Shown one piece after another: positions 42,978 through 54,606 of a stretch of DNA of 58,703 nucleotides; position 1 is the first letter of the stretch; every line of letters begins with the position of its first letter. The translations under genes were made by a program, and so were the position numbers. Source of the DNA: an uncultured Paracoccaceae bacterium (lineage in GTDB: Bacteria > Pseudomonadota > Alphaproteobacteria > Rhodobacterales > Rhodobacteraceae); the NCBI GenBank assembly GCA_937138255.1, contig CAKZOU010000036.1:1-58703 (forward strand), in the 5' to 3' direction. Under the pieces are notes generated by a model, which was not told the DNA's origin, searched no databases, and saw only the letters and a list, made by a program, of their open reading frames with translations.

Positions 42978-44408
42978 ATGGCTGCGCAGACCCACAAGAC
43001 CTATCCCACCTATGGCCGCATTGATGGGCCTATCGCGATCATCGGCTTCGGCTCGATCGGCAAGGCGACCCTGCCGCTGATCGAACGTCATTTCGATTAT
43101 GACGCTTCCAAGTTGGTGGTGATCGACCCCAGCGCCGAGAGCAACACCTTCCTCTCGCAGCACGGGATCCGCCATCTTGAGGTTGGCCTGACGCCCGAGA
43201 ATTACCGCGAGGTTCTGGGCGAGGTGTTTGCCGAGGGTAAGGGCTTTTGCGTCAACCTGTCGGTGGATGTTTCCTCGCTTGACGTGATGAAGCTCTGCCG
43301 TGATCTCGGCGTTCTCTACATCGACACCGTGATCGAGCCTTGGGCGGGCTTCTATTTCGAGAGTGAGAACGTGGAGCGCACCAACTATGCGCTGCGCGGA
43401 GGCGTTTTGGCCGAGAAGGCAGCCAACCCCGGCGGCCCGACGGCGGTGAGCTGCTGTGGCGCCAACCCCGGCATGGTCTCGTGGTTTGTCAAGGAAGCGC
43501 TGATGAAGCTGGTGGCCGATCTGGGCCGCTCTGACGCCGAACCGCAGAGCCGCGAAGGCTGGGGCAAACTCATGCAGTCGCTCGGCGTCAAGGGCATCCA
43601 CATTGCCGAGCGCGACACGCAGGCCCGCCGCCTGCCACGCCCGCGTGGGGTTTTTGTCAATACATGGTCGGTCGAGGGCTTCATCTCCGAAGGGTTCCAG
43701 CCGGCCGAGCTTGGCTGGGGCACCCATGAAAAGTGGTTCCCCGAAAACGGCCACAGCTATGACGAAGGCTGCCAAGCCGCGATCTGGCTCGACCGCCCCG
43801 GCGCCATGACCCGCGTTCACACCTGGTGCCCGACCCCCGGCCCGCAATTCGGCCTTTTGGTCACGCATAACGAGGCGATCTCGATCTCGGACTACTATAC
43901 CGTTGGCTCCGCCGGGAACCCCGAGTTCCGCCCGACCTGCCACTATGCCTATCACCCGAGCGATGACGCGACCCTGAGCCTTGACGAGATGTTCGGCTCG
44001 GGCCGGCAGCAGACCGTTCACGAAATCCTTGCCCCCGACGAGATCGTCGAAGGCATCGACGAGCTGGGCGTGCTGCTCTACGGCCACGAGAAGAACGCGC
44101 TCTGGTATGGTTCGCGCCTGTCGAACGCCGAGGCCCGCACCCTTGCGCCCTATCAGAACGCGACGGGGATGCAGGTCAGCAGCGCGGTTCTGGCGGGTAT
44201 GGTCTGGGCGATTGAAAACCCGACCGCCGGCATCGTCGAGACCGACGAGATGGATTACAAGCGCTGCCTTGACGTGCAGCGCCCCTATCTCGGGCCGGTT
44301 GAGGGCCATTACACCGACTGGACGCCGCTGCAGGACCGCTGGCAGCAGTTCAACGAAGATATCGACGAGTCGGACCCCTGGCAGTTCCGCAACGTTCTGG
44401 CGTCGTAA
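42978..44408 (+). CDS. Homospermidine synthase
   Basis: The 476-aa protein has the Rossmann motif [20 protein letters not shown] and the family-specific stretches [30 protein letters not shown] and [20 protein letters not shown]. It makes homospermidine from putrescine/spermidine using NAD+, the main polyamine route in many alphaproteobacteria. AAGGAG lies upstream of the ATG. It is separate from rpsD (strong terminator between) and 97 bases upstream of hisC on the same strand. Confidence 0.93.
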   Translation: MAAQTHKTYPTYGRIDGPIAIIGFGSIGKATLPLIERHFDYDASKLVVIDPSAESNTFLSQHGIRHLEVGLTPENYREVLGEVFAEGKGFCVNLSVDVSSLDVMKLCRDLGVLYIDTVIEPWAGFYFESENVERTNYALRGGVLAEKAANPGGPTAVSCCGANPGMVSWFVKEALMKLVADLGRSDAEPQSREGWGKLMQSLGVKGIHIAERDTQARRLPRPRGVFVNTWSVEGFISEGFQPAELGWGTHEKWFPENGHSYDEGCQAAIWLDRPGAMTRVHTWCPTPGPQFGLLVTHNEAISISDYYTVGSAGNPEFRPTCHYAYHPSDDATLSLDEMFGSGRQQTVHEILAPDEIVEGIDELGVLLYGHEKNALWYGSRLSNAEARTLAPYQNATGMQVSSAVLAGMVWAIENPTAGIVETDEMDYKRCLDVQRPYLGPVEGHYTDWTPLQDRWQQFNEDIDESDPWQFRNVLAS

Positions 44409-44505
44409 AGCCACGCTCGCGCGGCGGGTTTCTCGCCGCGCGCTCTTGTCTCTGGAAAGCGCCCCTTTGCCTCGCTATGAGGGGCCGACCGAGACGAGAG
44501 GCACA

Positions 44506-45591
44506 ATGGCCAGCAAGATCAAACCGCAACCCGGCATCATGGATATCGCCCTCTATGTGAGCGGCGAGAGCACTCTTGCGGGGCGCAAGGACGTTTTGAA
44601 GCTCTCGTCCAACGAAAACCCCTATGGCCCGTCTGACAAGGCCAGGGCCGCTTTCGCGCGGACCGCGCAGCAGCTTCACCGCTACCCCTCGACCGATCAC
44701 GCCGCGCTGCGGGCTGCGATTGCCGAAGTGCGCGGGCTGGATGCGGATCGGATCATTTGCGGTGTGGGCTCGGACGAGGTCTTGCAGTTCATCGCCCAAG
44801 CCTATGCCGGCAAGGGCGACGAGGTGATTTACACCGAGCATGGGTTTTCCATGTATCCGATCCTTGCCAAGGCGGTTGGCGCCAAGCCGGTCGAGGTGGC
44901 CGAGACGGATCGGGTCGTGGACGTGGACAAAATCCTCGCCGCCTGCGGGCCGAAGACGAGGATCGTTTTTATCGCCAATCCGGCGAACCCCACCGGCACG
45001 ATGATCCCCGAGAAAGAGATTCGCAGGCTGGCCGACGGCCTTCCGGTGCAAGCCATTCTCGTTCTGGACGGCGCCTATGCCGAGTTTGTGGATGGTTACG
45101 ATGGCGGTGCTTCGCTTGTGGACCACAGCGACAACATCGTGATGACCCGCACGTTCTCGAAGATCTATGGGCTTGGCGGCCTCAGGATCGGCTGGGGCTA
45201 TGGCCCGAATGAGATCATCGACGTGCTTAACCGCGTGCGCCAGCCCTTCAACCTTTCGGAAACCCAGCTGGCCACGGCCGAAGCGGCGATCCGCGACGAA
45301 GAGTTCACCGAAAAGTGCCGGACCGAAAACGCCCGCTGGCGCGAGTGGCTCGTCAAACAGCTGCGCGAACTGGGTCTCGAGGCGGATCTCTCGAGTGCGA
45401 ATTTCGTGCTGGCCCGCTTTGCCTCGCCCGAGGAGGCGGAGGCCTGCGACGCCCATTTGAAGTCTGAAGGCATTATCGTCAGGCGTGTTGCGGGCTATAA
45501 GCTCCCCAATTGCCTGCGGATCACCGTGGGCGACGAATCCGCCTGCCGCCGCGTGATCCACGCGATCGGCCAGTTCAAAGGGGTCCGCTGA
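44506..45591 (+). CDS. hisC: Histidinol-phosphate aminotransferase
   Basis: This 361-aa PLP enzyme has [40 protein letters not shown] and the cofactor lysine in [18 protein letters not shown]. It transaminates histidinol phosphate and, in this lineage, often aromatic precursors. Its 1-base overlap (TGATG) with the prephenate/arogenate dehydrogenase gene points to a double role in histidine and tyrosine synthesis. The ATG at 44506 was chosen; upstream in-frame codons lie in the homospermidine synthase gene. Confidence 0.94.
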   Translation: MASKIKPQPGIMDIALYVSGESTLAGRKDVLKLSSNENPYGPSDKARAAFARTAQQLHRYPSTDHAALRAAIAEVRGLDADRIICGVGSDEVLQFIAQAYAGKGDEVIYTEHGFSMYPILAKAVGAKPVEVAETDRVVDVDKILAACGPKTRIVFIANPANPTGTMIPEKEIRRLADGLPVQAILVLDGAYAEFVDGYDGGASLVDHSDNIVMTRTFSKIYGLGGLRIGWGYGPNEIIDVLNRVRQPFNLSETQLATAEAAIRDEEFTEKCRTENARWREWLVKQLRELGLEADLSSANFVLARFASPEEAEACDAHLKSEGIIVRRVAGYKLPNCLRITVGDESACRRVIHAIGQFKGVR

Positions 45592-46511
45592 TGGCTGTGA
45601 TCTATGACCGTGTCGCCCTGATCGGCCTTGGCCTGATCGCCGGATCCATGTCGCTCGCCATGCGCCGCGATGGCTTGGCGAAAGAGGTCGTGGGCTATGC
45701 CCGCTCGGCCGAGACCCGCGCCACCGCCCGCGACATCGGCCTTGTCGATCGCGTCTGCGATAGCCTCACCGATGCCGTGAAAGATGCCGACCTTGTGGTG
45801 CTGGCCGTGCCTGTCGGTGCGATGGGCGCTGTGGCGGAAGAGATGGCCCCGTTCCTCAAGGCGGGTGCCACTGTGAGCGATGTGGGCTCGGTCAAAGGCG
45901 CGGTGATTGCCGCCGTCGGCCCGCATATCCCCGAGGGCGTCGATTTCATCCCCGCCCACCCGCTTGCCGGCACCGAACATTCCGGCCCGCGCTCTGGCTT
46001 TGCCGAGTTGTTCGAGAACCGCTGGACCATCCTTGTTCCCGGCGAGGCGGGGCCGGAGGCCGTGGCCAAGCTGCGGGCGCTTTGGGAGGGGATGGGCGCG
46101 AATGTCGATGAGATGGACGCCGATCACCACGATCTCGTCCTCGCTGTCACCAGCCACACGCCGCACCTCATCGCCTATACGATGGTAGGCGTCGCCGACG
46201 ATCTGCGCCGCGTGACCGATAGCGAGGTCATCAAATATTCCGCCGCCGGTTTCCGCGATTTCACGCGGATTGCCGCGTCTGACCCGACCATGTGGCGCGA
46301 CGTGTTCCTCAACAACAAGGACGCGACGCTGGAAATCCTCGGCCGCTTCACCGAAGAGCTTTTCGCGCTCCAGCGGGCGATCCGCACCGGCGACGGCGAT
46401 CACCTGCACGCCTATTTCACCCGCACCCGCGCCATTCGTCGCGGCATCATCGAAGCGGGGCAGGATACGTCGGCGCCCAACTTTGGCCGGGTGTCAGAAA
46501 AGAAATCCTAG
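45591..46511 (+). CDS. Prephenate/arogenate dehydrogenase family protein
   Basis: This 306-aa protein has the nucleotide-binding motif LIGLGLIAGSMSLAMRR and the TyrA signatures SDVGSVKGAV, FIPAHPLAGTEHSGP and SHTPHLIAY. It oxidatively decarboxylates prephenate or arogenate toward tyrosine. Which of the two it prefers cannot be read here. It is translationally coupled to hisC and ends 4 bases inside the convergent DUF2125 gene. Confidence 0.93.
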   Translation: MAVIYDRVALIGLGLIAGSMSLAMRRDGLAKEVVGYARSAETRATARDIGLVDRVCDSLTDAVKDADLVVLAVPVGAMGAVAEEMAPFLKAGATVSDVGSVKGAVIAAVGPHIPEGVDFIPAHPLAGTEHSGPRSGFAELFENRWTILVPGEAGPEAVAKLRALWEGMGANVDEMDADHHDLVLAVTSHTPHLIAYTMVGVADDLRRVTDSEVIKYSAAGFRDFTRIAASDPTMWRDVFLNNKDATLEILGRFTEELFALQRAIRTGDGDHLHAYFTRTRAIRRGIIEAGQDTSAPNFGRVSEKKS

Positions 46512-47491
46512 AAAACAGGCAGATAGCCAATCGGGAACATCCCGAGCCAGACCTGCCCCTTTTCGATCGTCAACGGGACTTCGACAGTCTCCGCCCCTTG
46601 AGCGAAGCTTGCACCGACCGAACGCCATGTCTTTTCGTCGGCGGGATGGATGAGGCCGGCATTGACGCCAAGGCTGACCATCCGGTCCCAGCCGGTGACC
46701 TTGACGGTGATCTTGCCGCTCGGCTGGCCCGCTTCAGAAGTGAGGGTGCCGCTGACCGACAAGACGAGATCCCCCCAAACAAGGCGCATCTCCTTGAGGT
46801 CGAGGCCCTTGAGACCGGGCGCTGCGCCAGACAGAGCGAGTGAATCCAGTGGGCGGGCGAAGGCCATCGCCGCATCAATTTTCAGCATCTGGATAGCGGC
46901 GGGCAGGGCGGCCACGGGATCAAGCTGTTCGCGCATCGCCAGAGGCAGGACAAGCGCGCTCGTATCGAGATAGGCGTCATAGCTCAGCCCGTCTTCCGAG
47001 GCAGACCTCATTGCAACAAGGGCGCGGTCGGCAGACGCGGCCCAACCGGTCTCAGATTGCAGGCCAACACGCCCAACCTCGACCGTCGCTGTCTCGAGCG
47101 CAGGGTTGGTCGAAACCCTGACCGTAGCCGAGGCCCGCATCCCTTCCGAACTGATCATGATCGTCTTGCCACCGAGCCGGAGGCTCTGGGTTTCGGGCCA
47201 GACGGCGATCACCTTGTTGGGTTGATAGCTGAGAGCCAGGAGCTGGAAGATCGGGGTCTGCCAGCCGAATTCGCCACTGGGATCGGCCAGATCGAGGCCC
47301 GTCACGGTCGTATCGAACCGCGAGGGGAAGCCATGGGTTTCCAGGCTTTCATAGCCAACCGTCCAGCCTTGCGCGGAAAGTTGTTCGAGGAAGGCGACCC
47401 CCTGCTTTTCAACCGCGGCTTGGCCGACGAACCAATACCCGCCCCAAAGACCGGCCAAAGCAAGGGTCACGATGAGAAGCAGGCGCATCAT
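46508..47491 (-). CDS. DUF2125 domain-containing exported protein
   Basis: The 327-aa protein has an N-terminal hydrophobic segment (LLLIVTLALAGLWGGYWFVG, an anchor or signal) and then the DUF2125 body with LETHGFPSRFDTTVTGLDL and ASFAQGAETVEVPLTIEKG. It is probably a periplasmic protein of beta-strand repeats; no function is known. The ATG at 47491 was chosen because it opens the signal segment; the next ATG upstream (47554) would overlap the divergent ChaC-like gene. The last four bases overlap the convergent dehydrogenase gene. Confidence 0.82.
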   Translation of the reverse strand: MMRLLLIVTLALAGLWGGYWFVGQAAVEKQGVAFLEQLSAQGWTVGYESLETHGFPSRFDTTVTGLDLADPSGEFGWQTPIFQLLALSYQPNKVIAVWPETQSLRLGGKTIMISSEGMRASATVRVSTNPALETATVEVGRVGLQSETGWAASADRALVAMRSASEDGLSYDAYLDTSALVLPLAMREQLDPVAALPAAIQMLKIDAAMAFARPLDSLALSGAAPGLKGLDLKEMRLVWGDLVLSVSGTLTSEAGQPSGKITVKVTGWDRMVSLGVNAGLIHPADEKTWRSVGASFAQGAETVEVPLTIEKGQVWLGMFPIGYLPVF

Positions 47492-47552
47492 TGGGCTTTT
47501 CCACTGGTTTCGAACCGCGTTATAGGCAAGCGGCATAACGAGGGCCAGCATC

Positions 47553-48083
47553 ATGCCGCTGTGGATTTTCGGCTACGGATCACTTCTGTGGCATCCCGGT
47601 TTCGAACCGACCGAGCGCGTCCGCGCGCGCCTTGCGGGCTATCACCGCAGTTTCTGTATGCTGTCGATCCATCATCGCGGGACGGTCGAGAAGCCCGGCC
47701 TCGTTCTGGCGCTTGATGCGGTCGGAGGGAGCTATTGCGACGGATTGGCCCTGCGGGTGCGCGAGGGCGAGGAGGAGACTGTCCTTGCCTATCTGCGCGA
47801 GCGCGAGTTGATCTCTTCGGCCTATGTCGAGACCACGACCCCCCTGTCACTGGCCGATGGCCGCGCGATAGAGGCGGTGGCCTATGTGATCGACCCCGAT
47901 CACGAACAGTATTGCCAATTCGACCTTGAAGAACAGGCGCATCGCATCGCGGGCGCGGTCGGCGGCCGCGGGCCGAACCCTGAATATCTGTTCAACACGG
48001 CAAACCATCTGGCCGAGCTTGGCATCCTTGATCCCGACCTCGCGTGGCTTTGCGGTCGCGTCCGTGAGTTGACCGCCAGCTAG
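47553..48083 (+). CDS. ChaC-like gamma-glutamylcyclotransferase
   Basis: The 176-aa protein begins with the family motif WIFGYGSLLWHPGF, contains the expected acidic residue in YLRERELISSAY, and continues with RGPNPEYLFNTANHLAELGI. ChaC enzymes degrade glutathione to 5-oxoproline and Cys-Gly. It is 61 bases from the divergent DUF2125 gene. GST (0.5 kb), gloB (54.6 kb) and this gene make three glutathione-related functions in the window, though not clustered. Confidence 0.9.
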   Translation: MPLWIFGYGSLLWHPGFEPTERVRARLAGYHRSFCMLSIHHRGTVEKPGLVLALDAVGGSYCDGLALRVREGEEETVLAYLRERELISSAYVETTTPLSLADGRAIEAVAYVIDPDHEQYCQFDLEEQAHRIAGAVGGRGPNPEYLFNTANHLAELGILDPDLAWLCGRVRELTAS

Positions 48084-48158
48084 AGCGACAAAACGGTTGG
48101 GTTTCACGATCCGCCCGACTATGCTCGCGCCAACAATAACCAGACAGGAACCTGTGCC

Positions 48159-49328
48159 TTGACGGACATCAGGGAGCCCGAGGCCGAGCCGTATTTTTCG
48201 CGCCCCTTGCGCCAGATCACATCGATGCTGATTGCGCTCGGCCTGATCGGGGCCGGGGCCTATGTCGGATTTCCGACGCTTGACGCGATCTTCTGGTCAA
48301 ATCCCTACCTGAACGGGCTGATCCTTGCCGTGTTCTTCCTCGGCATCCTGTCCTGTTTCGGACAGGTCATTCAGCTGATGTATTCGGTCCAGTGGATCGA
48401 GACCTTCTCGCGCTCGCAAAGCGGGGAAAAGCCGCCCTCGCTTCTGGCACCTCTTGCCACGCTGATGCGCTCGCGCGGGGCGCGGATGCACCTGTCGCAA
48501 AGCTCCTCTCGCTCGATTCTCGATTCCGTTGGCAGCCGGATCGACGAAGACCGCGAGATTACTCGCTACCTCGGCAGCACGCTCATCTTCCTCGGGCTGC
48601 TCGGCACATTCTATGGCCTTGCGACCACGGTTCCGGCCCTTGTCGACACGATCCGCTCGCTCACGCCCAAGGATGGCGAGACAGGCGCCGAAGTGTTCGG
48701 GCGCCTTCAGGCGGGGCTCGAGGCGCAGCTTGGCGGCATGGGAACGGCCTTTTCCTCGTCGCTTCTCGGCCTCGCCGGATCGCTGATTGTCGGGCTTTTG
48801 GAGCTTTTCGCTGGCCATGGTCAGAACCGTTTCTATCGCGAGCTTGAAGAATGGTTGTCGTCGATCACCCGTCTTGGATTTGCCAGCGGAGATGAGCTTG
48901 CCGCCGCAAGCGAAGGTGATGCCAGCGGGGCGGTAGCTCATATCGCCGAGCATCTCGAAGCGATGCAGATGATGTTTACCCAGACCGACATCAACCGCTC
49001 GCAGGTGGATGACAGGCTCAACGACCTGATTGGCGCTGTGAACCGGCTGGCAGGACAGCTGGAAGAAGGCGGCGCAAAAGATGCCATGCTCAAGATCGCC
49101 GAAGGGCAGAAGGAGCTGATCGACCAGTTGGCAAGCAGCGGGGTTGATGGCCTCGATGCCGAAAGCCGGATGCGCTTGCGGTCGATCGACGTTCAGCTTT
49201 TGCGCATCCTCGAAGAGCTTTCTGTGGGCCGACAGGAAACCCTGAGCGAATTGCGGGGCGATATCGCGGGCCTGACGCGCGCTCTCAGGCAAGGGCGTGG
49301 GCGACCTGACAGCGCCGGACGGGGCTGA
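48159..49328 (+). CDS. MotA/ExbB-like proton-channel subunit
   Basis: The 389-aa protein has four predicted membrane helices (about 22-40, 50-72, 137-160 and 192-215) and the family motifs TLIFLGLLGTFYGLATTVPA and MGTAFSSSLLGLAGSLIVG. A cytoplasmic loop (about 75-135) and a mostly helical, charged C-terminal tail (about 220-389) flank them. It should form the stator ring of a proton-driven unit with the B subunit encoded 2 bases later. The start is TTG at 48159 behind AGGAA. No flagellar, Tol-Pal or Ton genes are adjacent, so the cellular job is unknown. Confidence 0.85.
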   Translation: MTDIREPEAEPYFSRPLRQITSMLIALGLIGAGAYVGFPTLDAIFWSNPYLNGLILAVFFLGILSCFGQVIQLMYSVQWIETFSRSQSGEKPPSLLAPLATLMRSRGARMHLSQSSSRSILDSVGSRIDEDREITRYLGSTLIFLGLLGTFYGLATTVPALVDTIRSLTPKDGETGAEVFGRLQAGLEAQLGGMGTAFSSSLLGLAGSLIVGLLELFAGHGQNRFYRELEEWLSSITRLGFASGDELAAASEGDASGAVAHIAEHLEAMQMMFTQTDINRSQVDDRLNDLIGAVNRLAGQLEEGGAKDAMLKIAEGQKELIDQLASSGVDGLDAESRMRLRSIDVQLLRILEELSVGRQETLSELRGDIAGLTRALRQGRGRPDSAGRG

Positions 49329-49330
49329 CG

Positions 49331-51511
49331 ATGGCGCTGAGCCGCAGAGGCGGAAACCGGTTCGAGGCCAATACATGGCCCGGTTTCGTCGATGCGATGA
49401 CGGGGCTGCTCCTCGTTTTGATGTTTGTGCTGACCATTTTCATGGTCATCCAGTTTGTGCTGCGCGAGACGATCACGGGGCAGGAATCCAAACTCAGTCA
49501 GCTCACCGCCGAGATCAGCGCCCTGACAGAAGCCCTGGGCCTCGAGCGCGACCGCTCCTCGGCGCTGGCCGGACAGGTGGGAAGCCTGACCTCGACCCTC
49601 AGCGACCTGAATGATCAAAGCTCGGCGCAGGCGGCCCTGATTGCGGCACTTACCGCCGAGCGGGACGCGCAGGCCATCGCCTTGGCCGAAGCCGAGAACC
49701 GGATCACCGGATTTGAGGCTCAGGTGGCGGGCCTTCTCGCGCAACGCGCCGATTTACGCGATCAGGTGGCGGGCCTTGAGGCCGATCAAACGCGCATGAT
49801 CGACGAACAAGAGGCCTTGAACCTCGCGCTGGCGCAGGCGCGTGACGAGATCGACGCCTCGGCCGAAGCCGCCCGCCTTGCCGCCGCCCGCCGCGAGGCG
49901 CTCGAGGCGCTGGTGGCCGATCTTAACGCCAACTCTGATGCCAACGCCGAGAAGATTTCAGAGCTTGAAGCCGAAGCACTTGCCGATGCCGCCGCGGCCG
50001 AGGCACTGCGCCAGAAACTCGCTGACGCCGATGCCGAACTGACCGCCATGACCCTTGCCCTCGAGGCCCAGCGCAAGAAGGCCGAGGATACGTTGACCCT
50101 TCTCGCCGCTGCGGATGCGGCTCGGGAGAACCTCGATATCAATCTTGCCAACGCCCTTTTGGCACAGGCACAGGCGGAAGCCGCATTGGAACGCCTCAAG
50201 GCCGATAGCGGCGATCTTGATGCGCGGCTCGCGGCGGCCTTGTCGCTTCAGGATGCGACCGAGGCCCAGCTCGAAGAGGCGCGCGCCGCCTTGGCTGCCG
50301 CTGATACCAGCACCCAAGATCTGACCGTCCGCCTGGCAGCCGCGATTGCCGCCCGCGACGCCGCCTCCACCAGCCTCGACGCGGTGCAGGCCGCGCTTGA
50401 CAAGGCGCTCGAGGGCGGTCGGTTGAGCGAAGCCGACCTGCAAAGCCGCCTTGCCGCCGCCCTTCTCGCGAAGGAAGCACTGGCGCAGGAAATCGCGGCC
50501 GCAGCCGCCGCCGGGGAACAGGCCGAGGCAGACAAGCTATCGCTCGAGGAACGACTGGCCGAGGCGCTGTTGGCGCGACAAGCGCTCGAGGCCAAGGTGG
50601 CGGCCCTTTCAGACACGCAGGATGAAACGGCTCAGGGCCGGGCCGATCTTGAGGGGCGGCTTGCCGAGGCGCTGGCGGCAATCGCCGCTGCTCGGGCCGA
50701 CGCCACAGAAATGATGACCGAACGCGAGAGGCAGGCTGCCCTCTTGGCGCAGGCCAATATCGAGCTTTCGGCCGAACAGGCGCTGTCCGCCGAAAGCCAG
50801 CGGCAGGTCGCGCTTCTGAACGAACAGGTCGTCGAGCTGCGACGCCAGATCGCCACGTTGCAGGCCTTGCTCGACATTGCCGATCAGGCGGATGCCGAGT
50901 CGAAGGTGCAGATTGAATCCCTCGGCGCGCAACTGAACACCGCACTTGCCCGCGTTGCCAGCGAAGAGCGGCAGCGGCGCGCGCTTGAGGAAGCGGAACG
51001 CATCCGCCTTGAGGCTGAAAAGGCGCGGCTCGAGGCCGAAGCGCGCGATCTGGAAAGCTACAAATCCGAATTCTTCGGCCAGATCCGCACGGTCCTTGCA
51101 GGGCAGGAAGGCATCCGGATCGAGGGCGACCGCTTTGTCTTTTCGTCAGAGGTTCTGTTCGAGACCGCCCGCGCGGACCTCTCTGACGAGGGGCGCAAGG
51201 AAATGGCGAAGGTGGCTGCGATCCTGCGCACGATTTCCGATGAAATCCCCTCAGAGATCGATTGGATCATCCGTGTTGATGGCCATACCGACAACGTCCC
51301 CCTTACAGGCGGCGGGCTTTATCGCAATAACTGGGAGCTCAGTCAGGCGCGCGCCCTTTCGGTCGTAGTCTACATGGTCGAACAGGAAGGCATCGACCCG
51401 CGGCGCCTCTCGGCCAACGGTTTTGGGGAATACCAGCCGATCAATCCTGACGATACGCCTCAGGCGCGGGCGCAGAACCGGCGGATCGAGCTGAAGCTGA
51501 CGGAACGATAG
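49331..51511 (+). CDS. MotB/OmpA-like protein with a very long periplasmic coiled coil
   Basis: The 726-aa protein has a short N-terminal tail and one membrane helix with the proton-site-type aspartate D21 (WPGFVDAMTGLLLVLMF). About 530 residues of Ala/Leu/Glu-rich predicted coiled coil follow (about 47-580), then an OmpA-like peptidoglycan-binding domain (about 600-726) with VDGHTDNVPL, NNWELSQARA, LSANGFGEYQP and QNRRIELKL. Between residues 267 and 476 the coil shows 28/35/39/35/35-residue spacing of the motif RLAxAL. MotB and PomB have a linker of under 100 residues, so this is unusual. It partners the MotA-like protein two bases upstream. Confidence 0.87.
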   Translation: MALSRRGGNRFEANTWPGFVDAMTGLLLVLMFVLTIFMVIQFVLRETITGQESKLSQLTAEISALTEALGLERDRSSALAGQVGSLTSTLSDLNDQSSAQAALIAALTAERDAQAIALAEAENRITGFEAQVAGLLAQRADLRDQVAGLEADQTRMIDEQEALNLALAQARDEIDASAEAARLAAARREALEALVADLNANSDANAEKISELEAEALADAAAAEALRQKLADADAELTAMTLALEAQRKKAEDTLTLLAAADAARENLDINLANALLAQAQAEAALERLKADSGDLDARLAAALSLQDATEAQLEEARAALAAADTSTQDLTVRLAAAIAARDAASTSLDAVQAALDKALEGGRLSEADLQSRLAAALLAKEALAQEIAAAAAAGEQAEADKLSLEERLAEALLARQALEAKVAALSDTQDETAQGRADLEGRLAEALAAIAAARADATEMMTERERQAALLAQANIELSAEQALSAESQRQVALLNEQVVELRRQIATLQALLDIADQADAESKVQIESLGAQLNTALARVASEERQRRALEEAERIRLEAEKARLEAEARDLESYKSEFFGQIRTVLAGQEGIRIEGDRFVFSSEVLFETARADLSDEGRKEMAKVAAILRTISDEIPSEIDWIIRVDGHTDNVPLTGGGLYRNNWELSQARALSVVVYMVEQEGIDPRRLSANGFGEYQPINPDDTPQARAQNRRIELKLTER
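50135..50758 (+). repeat. 35-residue tandem repeats inside the MotB-like coiled coil
   Basis: The consensus LxxRLAxALLAxxAL recurs with its arginine at residues 299, 334, 373, 408 and 443, and a diverged unit near 271. Spacings of 35 equal five heptads; 39 is one heptad stutter longer. The DNA copies have diverged, so this is an old expansion. Confidence 0.7.
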
Positions 51512-51514
51512 ATC

Positions 51515-51550
51515 TGTGCGCAAGCGCACATGGGATATAGAAATATCCCA
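51515..51550. terminator. Two adjacent perfect hairpins after the MotB-like gene
   Basis: TGTGCGC-AA-GCGCACA (51515-51530) is followed immediately by TGGGATAT-AGAA-ATATCCCA (51531-51550) and an AT-rich stretch ending in TTTT. They may terminate the two-gene unit; the second could instead be an operator for doxX. Confidence 0.45.
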
Positions 51551-51639
51551 AATTCATAAATTTTCGAACAACTGTCATGTGTCTTTTGGTGGCGCCGTAA
51601 GTGGACGGTCGCCCGAGCGAGAATTGACAGGAGTATGAT

Positions 51640-52065
51640 ATGGGAACGTCTTTCGAGAAATTTGGACCACTGGCCGCGCCGGTCGGACGAGCGCTTTTGG
51701 CCCTTATTTTCATCCTTGCGGGTCTGCAAAAGATCACGGGCTATTCTGGCACGCAGGGCTATATGGAGGCCATGGGCGTATCGGGTGCACTTTTGCCGCT
51801 CGTGATTGCCGTCGAGGTGCTGGGGGGCCTTGCCCTGCTCCTTGGGTGGCAGGCCCGCGCCGCAGCGGTCTTGCTTGGGGGCTTTTCGATCCTGTCGGGC
51901 CTATTGTTCCACCTGCTCCCCAGCTTCGGAATGGACAGCATGGCTGCGCAGGCTGAAATGATCGCCTTTATGAAGAACCTCGCGATTGCCGGCGGGATGG
52001 GGGTCGTGTTTTCTGCGGGCGCAGGTCCCTATTCGCTCGACACCCGCCGCGCGTCGTTGGCCTGA
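51640..52065 (+). CDS. DoxX family membrane protein
   Basis: This 141-aa protein has four hydrophobic helices and the DoxX family opening GRALLALIFILAGLQKITGY, followed by MGVSGALLPLVIAVEVLGGL. DoxX-type proteins are inner-membrane proteins of loosely defined function, some linked to thiosulfate or quinone metabolism or oxidative stress. AGGAG lies upstream of the ATG. The gene is alone between two hairpin regions and is convergent with clpA. Confidence 0.88.
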   Translation: MGTSFEKFGPLAAPVGRALLALIFILAGLQKITGYSGTQGYMEAMGVSGALLPLVIAVEVLGGLALLLGWQARAAAVLLGGFSILSGLLFHLLPSFGMDSMAAQAEMIAFMKNLAIAGGMGVVFSAGAGPYSLDTRRASLA

Positions 52066-52087
52066 TCTTTCACGGAAACAAAAGAAG

Positions 52088-52110
52088 ACGCCGGCCTCTT
52101 GGGCCGGCGT
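52088..52110 (-). terminator. Rho-independent terminator of clpA
   Basis: ACGCCGGCC/GGCCGGCGT form a perfect 9-bp stem with a 5-base loop (52088-52110), followed on the minus strand by TCTTCTTTTGTTTCC. It may also serve doxX from the other side. Confidence 0.8.
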
Positions 52111-52113
52111 TCC

Positions 52114-54441
<2,328 letters not shown>

Positions 54442-54606
54442 GTTTCGTGCTCCTCTGATCTGGGGGCAGGGGGGAACGATGGCCCGTCCTGACCGTGGCC
54501 TTCTACCTCTTAAGGTTTGGTTTTATCGCGGAACCTTCAAGGACTAATTTTGCCACAGCGATCACATTTTGGGTGAATTCGGCAAATTCCCCCACTTGTG
54601 ATATGT

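Noticed and set aside
48159-51511. Zorya-type anti-phage system
   Set aside because: The pair resembles ZorA/ZorB in fold, but the long helical part is in the B subunit instead of A, and no ZorC, ZorD helicase or ZorE nuclease follows; the next genes are doxX and clpA.
54442-54606. clpS adaptor gene or heat-shock promoter upstream of clpA
   Set aside because: No ORF with ClpS motifs fits in this 165-base gap; CTTGAA occurs, but the spacing to a -10-like sequence is wrong for an RpoH promoter.
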